From: JAAYCI01 sp964370045
Lineage (GTDB): Bacteria; Bacillota; Clostridia; Oscillospirales; Ruminococcaceae
Reading direction: 5' to 3'
DNA length: 64,000 nt
Assembly: GCA_964370045.1 (NCBI GenBank)
Contig: CAYJGZ010000010.1
Coordinates: 1-64,000 of the forward strand
Positions within the stretch are counted from its first letter, which is position 1. Every line of letters starts with the position of its first letter. A program made the position numbers and the translations under genes. This document shows positions 1 through 7,670 of this stretch, piece after piece. Under the pieces are notes generated by a model. The model worked only from the letters and a program-made list of their open reading frames with translations, did no database searches and had not been told where the DNA came from.

Positions 1-72
1 GTGGCTCTCGTCCTCATCGTGAGTGTGGCTCTCGTCCTCATCGTGTGCGTGGCTGTCGTCATCGTCGCCGTG
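1..72 (-). repeat. Three tandem 24-bp repeats coding the His/Asp/Glu metal loop
   Basis: The period is 24 bp (starts at 1, 25 and 49). The first two units are nearly identical and the third has diverged. They encode an eight-residue unit of the DEDESHTH type inside the zinc-binding lipoprotein. Slippage here would change the number of metal-binding units without shifting frame. The array may continue beyond the window edge. Confidence 0.8.
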
Positions 73-531
73 GTCGTGGCCTGTGTGGTCGCCGATGTTG
101 TCAAAGTTCGTCTGCTCAAAGGCGGACGCAGGCAGCATATCCATAAAGCTGTAGGACCTATCTTTTAGGCTCTCATCCTGCGCAAACACGCCCTCTACCC
201 AGTCGTCGGATATACCGCCGTTGTAGATAAACAGGTCCGCGGCCAAAATGTCCGTTATGTCCTCGGTGGTAGGCTCAAAGCTGTGAGGGTCTGCGCCATT
301 GTCCGCAAGCAGGGTGAGCTGTATGCTCTCATCCCCTGCGGTTACTTCACGCACCCAGTCGTAAATGGGAAAGGTGCTCACCACGACGTTGTAGCTTTGT
401 GCTCCTGCGGAGGCGGTGCTTTGGGCTGTGCTTGCGGCGGTGCTCGAAGCACCCTGCGGTACGGAGCAGGCGGAAAAAATCATTGCAGCGGATACTGCGG
501 CGGACAAAAATACAGGCATACGCTTTTTCAT
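1..531 (-). CDS. znuA: Zinc ABC transporter substrate-binding lipoprotein, C-terminus missing
   Basis: The N-terminal 177 codons are visible; the gene runs off the left edge. The protein starts MKKRMPVFLS and has a lipoprotein signal peptide with lipobox FSAC (Cys about residue 22). After a Ser/Thr/Ala linker comes the cluster A-1 opening VVVSTFPIYDWVREV and the metal-site segment GADPHSFEPTTED, where the His is a metal ligand in the ZnuA/AdcA family. Residues about 150-177 form an acidic His-rich loop (DHTGHDHGDDDDSHAHDEDE and so on), the hallmark of zinc-type family members. The start has a GAAAGGA ribosome site. It lies downstream of, and on the same strand as, a Fur-family regulator, which supports zinc uptake under Zur control. 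Manganese specificity is less likely because of the His-rich loop. Confidence 0.85.
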   Translation of the reverse strand, partial: MKKRMPVFLSAAVSAAMIFSACSVPQGASSTAASTAQSTASAGAQSYNVVVSTFPIYDWVREVTAGDESIQLTLLADNGADPHSFEPTTEDITDILAADLFIYNGGISDDWVEGVFAQDESLKDRSYSFMDMLPASAFEQTNFDNIGDHTGHDHGDDDDSHAHDEDESHTHDEDESH

Positions 532-558
532 GGGGTAAATAATCCTTTCGATTTTTTA

Positions 559-719
559 GATAGTGTTGGCACAAGTGTTCAGACGGCATATTTTGGGTAT
601 TTTTCCGTTCTACTGTGTTGTCAAAACTCACATTCCACAAAGGAGTGTATCGTTTTTCCGCCTTATAGAACAAAAAAATCCCTCAAAATCTGCTCGCTTC
701 AACTCATGTCAACACTATC
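559..719. mobile_element. Element B copy 1, MITE-like, between the Zur-type gene and znuA
   Basis: 161 bp bounded by inverted ends (GATAGTGTTGGCAC on the left; the right end reads GATAGTGTTGACAT on the other strand). A second copy of the same length and about 85-90 percent alike lies at 3942-4102. It carries no plausible gene; open frames in it are by-products. It separates the regulator from znuA, so the two genes may not be one simple transcript. Confidence 0.7.
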
Positions 720-765
720 CAGTATTTTTCGGGCAGTGCTGTTTGTCGTCGGCATTTGCACTGCC

Positions 766-1173
766 CTATGGACATTCGTCCCACGGTGCGCACTCCTCGC
801 ACGTGCCGTACAGCGTAGCGCCCTGAAAGCTCACGCTAAAGCCGTGGCTCTCTTTTGCCGCATGGGATAATTCATCCGAAACCTTGCGGCTCACGTGGGA
901 TGTTTCGCCACACTCGGTACACACAAGGTGCAGGTGTCCACGGCAAGCCACGGGGTCTATGTATCGGTATAGCGCTTCTTTTTCGCCTGCGTGTGTGCTT
1001 CGGCACAGCAGGTTCTCCTGCTCCATCTGGGAGAGGTTGCGATATATTGCGCTTTGGCTTATACCCTCCTGCGCAAAAATCTCGCCCAGCTGCCTTGCAG
1101 AAAACGCCGTGTGAACGTTGCTTTTGAAAAACTCCAAAAGCATACGGCGCTGTTTTGTCTCGTACTTTTTCAT
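766..1173 (-). CDS. Fur-family metal regulator, probably Zur
   Basis: 135 residues, usual length for the family. An N-terminal winged helix (residues 1-80: MKKYETKQRR..., with SQSAIYRNLSQM as recognition helix) is followed by a dimerisation domain with HLHLVCTECGE and, near the end, CEEC. These two Cys-x2-Cys pairs form the structural zinc site. The ATG at 1173 is preferred over an upstream in-frame GTG at 1182, because the GAGG ribosome site (1184-1187) is 10 nt from the ATG and 1 nt from the GTG. Its neighbour on the same strand is a zinc-binding lipoprotein, so zinc sensing (Zur) is the best guess. PerR or Fur roles cannot be excluded from sequence alone. The promoter and a candidate operator lie at 1239-1290, suggesting autoregulation. 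Confidence 0.85.
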   Translation of the reverse strand: MKKYETKQRRMLLEFFKSNVHTAFSARQLGEIFAQEGISQSAIYRNLSQMEQENLLCRSTHAGEKEALYRYIDPVACRGHLHLVCTECGETSHVSRKVSDELSHAAKESHGFSVSFQGATLYGTCEECAPWDECP

Positions 1174-1238
1174 GCTGTGCACACCTCTTTATAAAAACGT
1201 AGCTTTGCTCACAATGCTATTACATGCCGCCATGCGCA

Positions 1239-1290
1239 AATTTGCGAATGGTTTGCAAATTCATTATAACAGCTTCATCCTCGCTGTCAA
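1239..1290 (-). promoter_or_regulatory. Promoter and candidate operator of the Zur-type gene
   Basis: On the minus strand the -35 TTGACA (1285-1290) and -10 TATAAT (1263-1268) are both perfect, separated by 16 bp. Just downstream, over the expected start of transcription, lies the inverted repeat AATTTGC-9 nt-GCAAATT (1239-1261). Its placement fits repression by the encoded Fur-family protein. It does not match the classical Zur or Fur box, so the link is inferred. Confidence 0.65.
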
Positions 1291-1433
1291 GACATTACGG
1301 TGTGCGCTTTGACACTCTTGCATCTCTATTTTTACACACCATTTTTTGTGCATGTATATAACAACGCCTTTATTTGTTCGGCGAATTTCACAAATAATTC
1401 TTAAAAAATTTGTATAATTGCCGAACTTAACAC

Positions 1434-1462
1434 TTGCTTTATTACTTTTTGTTTGCTATACT
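1434..1462 (+). promoter_or_regulatory. Sigma-A promoter of the small protein at 1547
   Basis: -35 TTGCTT (1434-1439), 17-bp spacer, -10 TATACT (1457-1462), about 85 bp upstream of the start codon. The stretch from 1291 to 1433 is AT-rich and shows nothing else recognisable. Confidence 0.6.
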
Positions 1463-1546
1463 TAAATTCACAAATCCGCTATATGATATTTCGGATTTGG
1501 ATTATAAGCAATTACACACAAATAAACATAAGGGAGGAACTACCAA

Positions 1547-1786
1547 ATGGAAATGCACAACTTTGACCTGAAAGAGTTTATGGCTGTTTTGGATTCTTGC
1601 GAGGGCGACGTATTCATGGTGACAGACGAGGGCGACCGCCTGAACCTGCGCAGCAAGCTCACCCAGCTCATCGGCTTCACCGCACTTATCGAGGGTGGCA
1701 CCGTAAGCAGCGCACGCATCGAGTGCACAAGCAAGAACGACGAGCGCAAGCTGTTCCGTTTCAACCTGTTTGGCGAGACTGTTTAG
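1547..1786 (+). CDS. Small acidic protein of unknown function (79 aa)
   Basis: The protein begins MEMHNFDLKEFMAVLDSCEG and ends KLFRFNLFGETV. It is rich in acidic residues, has no membrane segment or signal peptide, and contains two Cys. It reads as a compact alpha/beta domain (DVFMVTDEGDRLNL looks like a beta hairpin). A strong AAGGGAGGA ribosome site precedes the ATG, a good promoter lies at 1434-1462, and a clear terminator follows at 1854-1900, so it is a real monocistronic gene. Short proteins of this look occur in Clostridia under unreliable names, and I assign no function. Confidence 0.75.
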   Translation: MEMHNFDLKEFMAVLDSCEGDVFMVTDEGDRLNLRSKLTQLIGFTALIEGGTVSSARIECTSKNDERKLFRFNLFGETV

Positions 1787-1853
1787 TGGCTTTGCGGCGC
1801 AGCAATGCGCAGGGTAGGGTGTATATCGCCCTAAACGTCACAGCACAAATAAA

Positions 1854-1900
1854 CCGATGAGCGCCCCGTAACATGCGGGGGTACTCATCGGTTTTGTTTT
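1854..1900 (+). terminator. Rho-independent terminator after the 79-aa gene
   Basis: Stem CCGATGAGCGCCCC / GGGGGTACTCATCGG with a short loop, followed by TTTTGTTTTTG. On the other strand the stem is followed by TTTATTT, so it may also end leftward transcripts from pyrI. Confidence 0.85.
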
Positions 1901-1946
1901 TGTGTAGCATATAGCATAGGCGTGTCCACTCCCACAGGGGCTTGTC

Positions 1947-2183
1947 GGGCGACCACACAGGCTCGCCCCTACACACCTGCGAAAATCAAGGACAACCGCA
2001 AGGGTTCTTCGGGCGACCACATAGGCTCGCCCCTACATTCTTGCGAAATCAAGGACAACCGCAAGGGTTCTTCGGGCGACCACATAAGCTCGCCCCTACA
2101 CACCTGCGAAATCAAGGACAACCGCAAGGGTTCTTCGGGCGACCACAAGGGTTCTTCGGGCAACCACATAGGCTCGCCCCTAC
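1947..2183 (+). repeat. Tandem 63-bp repeat array containing the REP-like motif
   Basis: Three full units (1947-2010, 2011-2073, 2074-2136) and two partial units. Each begins GGGCGACCACA and contains GGCTCGCCCCTAC and ACAACCGCAAGGGTTCTTC. The core GGGCGACCACA...GCTCGCCCCTAC is an imperfect palindrome that recurs singly at 8847-8911, 20829-20857 and 34882-34919. The array abuts the pyrI stop codon. Units are contiguous with no unique spacers, so this is not a CRISPR. Confidence 0.85.
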
Positions 2184-2605
2184 TACACAATGGGCTGATA
2201 CTCCTGCTCGCAGTAGGCACAGCGGTACACATCTCCGCTGTGCTTTTTGCGAAACACATGGCGCAGCTCACGCTCGGTGCTGGTGATGCAGCGTGGGTTT
2301 TTGCACTTCACCACGTTTACCACTTCGCTTGGGGGGGCTATGCGCCTTTTTTCCACAATGCGCCCGCCCACTATTATATTTACGGTAATGTTCGGGTCTA
2401 TAAAGCCCAGCACATCAAGGTTTACGTTTAGTTCATCCTCTATTTTTATTATGTCCTTTTTGCCCGTTTTGCCGCTGCGCGCGTTGCGTATCACAGCTAT
2501 GGGGCAGGTCATCCTCTCCAGCTCCAAAAGCCGCACAATCTCCATGCCTCGTCCCGCCGCTATGTGGTCTATCACCACGCCGCTCTCAATGCTATCTATA
2601 TTCAC
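2183..2605 (-). CDS. pyrI: Aspartate carbamoyltransferase regulatory chain
   Basis: 140 residues (E. coli PyrI is 153). The N-terminal allosteric domain (MNIDSIESGVVIDHIAAGRG, then KIEDELNVNLDVLGFIDPNITVNII) is followed by a zinc domain with ligands in CKNPRC and CAYC. This chain binds the nucleotide effectors (ATP, CTP/UTP) and links catalytic trimers in the PyrBI holoenzyme. The start overlaps the end of pyrB by four bases, so translation is coupled. All four zinc cysteines are present, so the chain should assemble normally. Confidence 0.96.
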   Translation of the reverse strand: MNIDSIESGVVIDHIAAGRGMEIVRLLELERMTCPIAVIRNARSGKTGKKDIIKIEDELNVNLDVLGFIDPNITVNIIVGGRIVEKRRIAPPSEVVNVVKCKNPRCITSTERELRHVFRKKHSGDVYRCAYCEQEYQPIV

Positions 2606-3534
2606 GGCACATCCACCTCCAAAAGTGTCATAATAAGCGCCATGCGCACATACTTGCCGTACAGCACCTGCTCAAAATACGCTGCCCGCTTATCGCTGTC
2701 CACCTCGGCGGCAATCTCGTTCACCCTGGGCAGTGGGTGCAGTACCATCATGTCGCTTTTTGCAAGGCGCATCTTCGCCGCATCCAAAATATAGCTGTCA
2801 CGCAGGCGAACATAGTCCTCCTCGTTGAAAAAGCGCTCCCTTTGCACACGTGTCATGTACAAAACGTCCAGCGTGCCGATGGTGTCCTCCAGCCGCTCCA
2901 CCTCGGTAAAGGGGATGCCCTTTGCGCGTAGCTCATCCAAAAGGTAGGCGGGCAGGCGCAGCTCTTTGGGGCTTATGAGCACAAAGCGGATGTTCGGACG
3001 TATCATGAGCGCACGCACAAGGCTGTGCACCGTGCGCCCAAACATAAGGTCTCCGCACAGGCCTATGGTGAAGCCCGAAAGCGCATGGTCCGCTCGCAGG
3101 CTTTTTATGGTCAAAAGGTCGGTGAGCGTTTGGGTGGGGTGCTGGTGGCCGCCGTCGCCCGCATTTATCACAGGCACGCCCGAAACAGCCGCCGCCACCG
3201 CCGCCGAGCCCTCCTTTGGGTGGCGTATGGCTATCACATCCGCAAAGTGCTGTACGGTGCGTGCGGTGTCCGCTACCGACTCGCCCTTCGCGGCGCTGGA
3301 CGAGTCCGCCGAGGAAAAGCCCAGCACTCCACCGCCCAGCTCCATCATCGCCGCCTCAAACGAAAGCCGTGTGCGTGTGCTCGGCTCGTAAAAAAGCGTC
3401 GCTATTTTTTTATGGCGGCACACATCCGCAAAGCGCTGTGGCTGTGCGATGATTTTTTCCGCCAGCGCCAAAATATCGTCCACTTCCTTGGGCGTAAAGT
3501 CGTCCGGCGAAACAAGGTGACGTACTTTTTTCAC
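2602..3534 (-). CDS. pyrB: Aspartate carbamoyltransferase catalytic chain
   Basis: 310 residues, full length. It condenses carbamoyl phosphate with L-aspartate, the first committed step of UMP synthesis, in the cytosol. The carbamoyl-phosphate loop FYEPSTRTRLSFE (about residues 48-60) and the H-x2-PTQTLTDL motif after DGGHQ are intact. The start is GTG at 3534 with a GGGAGG ribosome site 6 nt upstream. First gene of a two-gene operon with pyrI. A promoter lies at 3595-3623. No PyrR-type attenuator was recognised between promoter and start. Confidence 0.97.
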   Translation of the reverse strand: MKKVRHLVSPDDFTPKEVDDILALAEKIIAQPQRFADVCRHKKIATLFYEPSTRTRLSFEAAMMELGGGVLGFSSADSSSAAKGESVADTARTVQHFADVIAIRHPKEGSAAVAAAVSGVPVINAGDGGHQHPTQTLTDLLTIKSLRADHALSGFTIGLCGDLMFGRTVHSLVRALMIRPNIRFVLISPKELRLPAYLLDELRAKGIPFTEVERLEDTIGTLDVLYMTRVQRERFFNEEDYVRLRDSYILDAAKMRLAKSDMMVLHPLPRVNEIAAEVDSDKRAAYFEQVLYGKYVRMALIMTLLEVDVP

Positions 3535-3594
3535 AAAAAACCTCCCTTGGGTCGGTGTCGCAGCATACTGCGCACCACTAAAACATTTACACTA

Positions 3595-3623
3595 ATTATG
3601 CCAGTTGCGCCACTGAAAATCAA
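3595..3623 (-). promoter_or_regulatory. Promoter of pyrBI
   Basis: On the minus strand: -35 TTGATT (3618-3623), 17-bp spacer, -10 CATAAT (3595-3600), about 60 bp upstream of the pyrB start. Element A copy 1 begins only 16 bp beyond the -35. Confidence 0.5.
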
Positions 3624-3638
3624 GGTGCAAAAAGTGTC

Positions 3639-3861
3639 GAGTGTGGACAAAAGCGGTGATTTAGAACACGTTAGGCGCGAGAAGAAGGCGCTACATCTTC
3701 CCCTCATATGGATGTATGATTTAATTAAACATCCATATTAGGGTTCTGACAAGGCTTTAAGAGTGGAGATTTGCATAGCAAATACTACTCGTGCCTTGTT
3801 AGGTTCTTCCGAAAAAGGGAAGATATAGCAAAAACTCAATCACCTTTATGTGTCCACTCTC
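3639..3861 (-). mobile_element. Element A copy 1 (long form)
   Basis: The 223-bp MITE-like element starts GAGTGTGGACAAAAGCGGTG and its right end is ATCACCTTTATGTGTCCACTC. It contains the 120-bp structured insert (CCTCATATGGATGTAT... to ...CCTTGTTAGGTTCTTCC) also found at 32168 and 42627. The 8-bp direct repeat AAAGTGTC flanks it (3631-3638 and 3862-3869), consistent with a target-site duplication. It lies between the divergent pyrB and lepA. Confidence 0.8.
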
Positions 3862-3941
3862 AAAGTGTCGAGGCATACACCTTTTGTCTTTGTTGCGGTG
3901 TTCAAGCCGCAAATTTTGTGTTACAATATATTGCACTATTA

Positions 3942-4102
3942 TACAGTGTCGACATAAGTGTTCAGACGGCATCTTTTGGCTATTTTTCCGTTCTACGTCG
4001 TCCTCAAAACTCACATTCCACAAAGGAGTGTGTCGTTTTTCCTCCTTGTAGAGCAAAAAAATCCCTCAAAATCTGCTCGTTTCAACTTATGTCAACACTA
4101 TA
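3942..4102. mobile_element. Element B copy 2, upstream of lepA
   Basis: Second copy of the 161-bp element at 559-719, with the same inverted ends (CAGTGTCGACATAAGTG at the left; right end CTTATGTCAACACTA). It lies 80 bp from the element A copy and 82 bp upstream of the lepA start, so the lepA promoter must lie in or beyond it. I recognised no convincing promoter in 4103-4184. Confidence 0.7.
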
Positions 4103-4184
4103 TGCAAAACGCACCTGCTTTTGCGCTTTGCTATGTATGGGTAGCAAGGACACTATCCACTTTCAAAAACGGAGGCAGTTAAAT

Positions 4185-5987
4185 TTGGACAGAGAAAATA
4201 TACGCAACTTTTGCATTATCGCCCACATAGACCACGGCAAGAGCACGCTGGCAGACAGGATACTCGAGCTGACAAAGGGCGTGGAGGAGCGGCTGATGAG
4301 CTCCCAGCTTTTGGACAATATGGAGCTGGAAAAGGAGCGTGGCATCACCATAAAGGCACGTGCCGTGACGCTGGACTACACGGCGCAAAACGGCCAAAAG
4401 TACGAGCTGAACCTGATAGACACCCCGGGGCACGTGGACTTTAACTACGAAGTCAGCCGCTCGCTTGCGGCATGTGAGGGGGCTGTTTTGGTGGTGGACG
4501 CAACGCAGGGCGTGCAGGCGCAGACACTTGCCAACACCTACCTTGCCATTGAGCAGAACCTTGAGATTGTGCCCGTGCTGAACAAGATAGACCTCGCCAG
4601 CGCAGACCCCGAGAGGGTGGCGCAGGAGGTGGAGGATGTCATCGGCCTGCCTGCGCTCGACTCGCCCAGAATTTCCGCAAAGGCAGGCCTTGGCGTGCAG
4701 GAGGCGCTGGAGCGTGCCATTGCGGACATTCCGCCCCCAAGCGGCGATGCCACAGCGCCGCTGAAAGCGCTGGTGTTCGACTCCGCCTACGACAGCTACA
4801 AGGGCGTTATTGTGTACGTCCGCCTGTTCGACGGCGTGCTAAAGGCAGGGGACGAGGTAAAGATGATGGCGACGGGTGCGGTGTTTCGCATCGTGGAGGT
4901 GGGGCGCATGGGTGCGCTGAACCTTGCGCCGGCCGAGCAGCTCTCCGCAGGGGAGGTGGGCTACTTTACCGCCTCCATCAAAAATGTGAGCGAGAGCCGA
5001 GTGGGCGACACAGTGACGCACCTGCACGCACCTGCACAGCAGGCGCTGGAGGGCTACCGAAAAGTACAGCCGATGGTATTTTGCGGCATATACCCTGCCG
5101 ACGGCGCCGACTACCCAAACTTGCAGGATGCGCTGGAAAAATTGCAGCTCAACGACGCATCGCTCAGCTTTGAGCCGGAGACGAGCGTTGCGCTGGGCTT
5201 TGGCTTTCGGTGCGGCTTTTTGGGGCTTTTGCACCTCGAAATAGTGATAGAGCGCCTTGAGCGGGAGTTCGACCTTGACCTTGTGACCACTGCGCCCAGC
5301 GTTGAGTACCGCTTCACGCTCACCGACGGCACCGAGCTTGCCATAGAAAACCCCACAAACTACCCCGACCCTGCACGCATTGCCACGGCGTTTGAGCCTG
5401 TGGTAAACGCACACATCTACACACCCAACGAGTTCGTGGGTGGCCTGATGGAGCTGTGCCAGGAGCGCAGGGGCGTAATGAAGGACATGAAGTATCTGGA
5501 TGAAACACGGGTGGATTTGCATTACGAGCTGCCGCTTGGGGAGATTGTGTACGACTTTTTCGATGCGGTGAAAAGCCGCAGCCGTGGCTACGCCAGCTAC
5601 GACTACGAGCTGAAAGGCTACTGCGAGAGCAAGCTGGTGAAGCTGGATGTGCTGGTGGCAGGGGACGTGGTGGATGCGCTGTCCTTCATCGTTCATGCGG
5701 ACAAGGCGTACGCAAGGGGGCGCAAGCTGTGCGAGCGGCTAAAGGACAACATCCCTCGCCAGCTGTTTGAGGTGCCCATACAGGCGGCGATAGGCGGCAA
5801 GATAATAGCGAGGGAGACGGTGCGTGCCGCGCGCAAGGACGTGCTTGCCAAGTGCTACGGCGGCGACATCACCCGAAAAAAGAAGCTGCTTGAAAAGCAA
5901 AAAGAGGGCAAGAAAAAAATGCGCCAGATAGGCAGTGTTCAGGTACCGAGCGAGGCGTTCACCGCAGTGCTCAAGCTGGATGAGTAA
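4185..5987 (+). CDS. lepA: Elongation factor 4 (back-translocating GTPase LepA)
   Basis: 600 residues, full length. A translational GTPase that acts on stalled or mis-translocated ribosomes. G1 AHIDHGKST (13-21), G3 DTPGH (79-83) and G4 NKID (133-136) are intact, followed by domain II, the EF-G-like domains and the LepA-specific C-terminal domain (GGKIIARETV...YGGDITRKKKLLEKQKEGKKKM). The start is TTG at 4185, with GGAGG (4171-4175) 9 nt upstream. The frame stays open upstream to 3771, but that part is translated mobile element sequence and is not coding. No clear terminator follows. Confidence 0.97.
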   Translation: MDRENIRNFCIIAHIDHGKSTLADRILELTKGVEERLMSSQLLDNMELEKERGITIKARAVTLDYTAQNGQKYELNLIDTPGHVDFNYEVSRSLAACEGAVLVVDATQGVQAQTLANTYLAIEQNLEIVPVLNKIDLASADPERVAQEVEDVIGLPALDSPRISAKAGLGVQEALERAIADIPPPSGDATAPLKALVFDSAYDSYKGVIVYVRLFDGVLKAGDEVKMMATGAVFRIVEVGRMGALNLAPAEQLSAGEVGYFTASIKNVSESRVGDTVTHLHAPAQQALEGYRKVQPMVFCGIYPADGADYPNLQDALEKLQLNDASLSFEPETSVALGFGFRCGFLGLLHLEIVIERLEREFDLDLVTTAPSVEYRFTLTDGTELAIENPTNYPDPARIATAFEPVVNAHIYTPNEFVGGLMELCQERRGVMKDMKYLDETRVDLHYELPLGEIVYDFFDAVKSRSRGYASYDYELKGYCESKLVKLDVLVAGDVVDALSFIVHADKAYARGRKLCERLKDNIPRQLFEVPIQAAIGGKIIARETVRAARKDVLAKCYGGDITRKKKLLEKQKEGKKKMRQIGSVQVPSEAFTAVLKLDE

Positions 5988-6333
5988 GGCTGCGTGACCG
6001 CAAATAAACAGCTTTGTATCGCTGTTTTGTCGCGCAAGATAAATCGCAATAAAATGCAAAAAAATTCGCTTAAATACTTTTACTATCACCTCTGCAAAAA
6101 ATAAAATTAAAATGTACAAAAAATAGCTTTTAATTCAGCAGGCACACAGGTGCACCGTATGTGCCATAGTAAAGGCACTGCCTAAACCAAGCTTAAAAAA
6201 CATAGGCTACGCCGTGTTACCCCTCGCCGCAGGCGGGATAACACAAAATAAAAAAACTTTGTGACATGAAGAAACTGTTGATTTTCTTCATGCCGACTTT
6301 ACAGAACACACTAAAAAAACGGAGTGATTTTTT
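5988..6333. other. Intergenic region with hairpins, no gene
   Basis: AT-rich. It holds a GC-rich palindrome resembling the core of element A (about 6213-6243, TGTTACCCCTCGCCGCAGGCGGGATAACA read in two halves) and a 10-bp hairpin CATGAAGAAA/TTTCTTCATG (6265-6292) just before the ribosome site of the next gene. I see no coding sequence. Confidence 0.5.
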
Positions 6334-7500
6334 TTGCAAAAACAAGTGTATGCGGACAACGCCGCCACAACGCCCGTGTGTGATGTAGCACTAAAGGAGA
6401 TGCTGCCCTTTTTCACCGAGTGCTACGCAAATCCCTCGGCGATATATCCGCCGGGGTACGAAGTAAAAAGCGTCACCGAACAGGCTCGCAAGAGCATTGC
6501 TGTATGCCTTGGCGCACGTAGCAACGAAATTTTCTTCACCAGCGGCGGCACTGAATCGGACAACTGGGTGCTACGCTTTGCGCTAAAGCGCATTTCCAAG
6601 GACAAGCGGCATATCATCACCACAATGGCGGAGCACAGCGCCGTGTACAAAACAGCGCTTGAATTGCAAACACAGGGCTACGAGGTGGAGTTTTTGCCGG
6701 TGGACGAGCACGGCGCACCTGCCCCCGAGGCGCTTGAAAAGGCAGTGCGAAGCGACACGGCGCTCGTCAGCCTTATGGCGGCAAACAACGAGGTGGGCAC
6801 GCTGTCGGACATAAAGCGGCTGTGCGAAATATCACACGCAAAAAAGGCGATGTTCCACACGGATGCCGTGCAGGCTGTGGGCCATGTGCCCATAAACGTG
6901 CGTGAGCTTGGCGCAGATTACCTCTCGCTTTCGGCGCACAAATTTGGCGGGCCAAAGGGCATAGGTGCGCTGTATATTCGCTATGGGCGTGTTCTGCCTC
7001 CCATGCTATGCGGCGGCGGACAGGAGCGTGGCGGACGCTCGGGCACTACCAACACCCCCGGCGTTGTCGGCATGGCGGCCGCGCTGAAAAACGCCACCCA
7101 AAACATGCAGGAGGAAACCACACGCATCACCGCACTGCGTGATGCACTTATCCAAGGCGTGCTGAAAATAAGCGGCGCGCGCCTTACGGGACACCCCACA
7201 CAGCGCCTGCCGGGGCTTGCGTCCTTTGTGTTCGAGGGCTTTGGACGGCCGCCGCTGGTGCGCATTTTGGGCGAGGAGGGCGTTTTTGCCAGCGCAGGCA
7301 GTGCGTGCAGTGCAGGCTCGGGCGACCCCTCACGTGTACTTTTGGCGATGGGCGTCCCAAACAAGCTTGCACACTCCTCCCTGAGATTTTCTCTTGGCGC
7401 ACAAAACACACTCGAGGACGTTGATTATATACTTGAAGTGCTTCCCCGTGCACTGGAACGTGCACGCAAGGAGGAGGACTTCCTGAAGAACGTTTTTTAG
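6334..7500 (+). CDS. Cysteine desulfurase (NifS/IscS family)
   Basis: 388 residues. A PLP enzyme that moves sulfur from cysteine to a persulfide for Fe-S cluster or thio-tRNA synthesis. AEHSA (His101), the Schiff-base lysine in SLSAHKFGGPKG (Lys203) and the catalytic cysteine in SAGSACSAGS (Cys325) are present. The longer loop around the cysteine is typical of the NifS/IscS group I enzymes. The start is TTG at 6334 with GGAGTGA about 10 nt upstream. No IscU, IscR or thiI gene is adjacent, so the sulfur acceptor is unknown. Confidence 0.93.
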   Translation: MQKQVYADNAATTPVCDVALKEMLPFFTECYANPSAIYPPGYEVKSVTEQARKSIAVCLGARSNEIFFTSGGTESDNWVLRFALKRISKDKRHIITTMAEHSAVYKTALELQTQGYEVEFLPVDEHGAPAPEALEKAVRSDTALVSLMAANNEVGTLSDIKRLCEISHAKKAMFHTDAVQAVGHVPINVRELGADYLSLSAHKFGGPKGIGALYIRYGRVLPPMLCGGGQERGGRSGTTNTPGVVGMAAALKNATQNMQEETTRITALRDALIQGVLKISGARLTGHPTQRLPGLASFVFEGFGRPPLVRILGEEGVFASAGSACSAGSGDPSRVLLAMGVPNKLAHSSLRFSLGAQNTLEDVDYILEVLPRALERARKEEDFLKNVF

Positions 7501-7521
7501 AATATCATCGCACAATTAACA

Positions 7522-7645
7522 GGCGTGAACAAAAGTGTTTGTTTATCTTTTTGGTATATCCCCTCGCCTTCGGCGGGGGGATATACCGGTTTCTTTTCTT
7601 GCTCATCGCGTAGTATTTCATCTCTAAATCAATTCTGCAGTTTTA
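7522..7645 (+). mobile_element. Element A copy 2 (GC-hairpin form, decayed right end)
   Basis: Left end GGCGTGAACAAAAGTGTTTG, then TTTTTGGTATATCCCC, a CGCCTTCGGCG palindrome, and GGGGGATATACCGG. The inner hairpin is at 7552-7589. Traces of the usual right end (TCATCTCTAAATCA) remain but the exact border is uncertain. The left end closely resembles copy 8 (26952). Confidence 0.55.
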
Positions 7646-7670
7646 CTTCCCACATGAGAGGATATACAAA

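Noticed and set aside
347..673. Minus-strand open frame MFYKAEKRYTPLWNVSF...
   Set aside because: It lies in element B and recurs in the other copy (3799-4056); there is no ribosome site, and it is a by-product of a repeat.
283..870. 195-residue plus-strand frame with many Cys
   Set aside because: Antisense of the zinc lipoprotein and of element B; not a gene.
1947..2183. Possible CRISPR array
   Set aside because: Units are contiguous 63-bp repeats without unique spacers, and no cas genes are near.
3771..4184. N-terminal extension of lepA by 138 codons
   Set aside because: It translates element A and element B sequence; the family N-terminus and a GGAGG site mark TTG 4185 as the start.
4839..5696. 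285-residue frame opposite lepA
   Set aside because: Antisense shadow of a conserved gene, no ribosome site.
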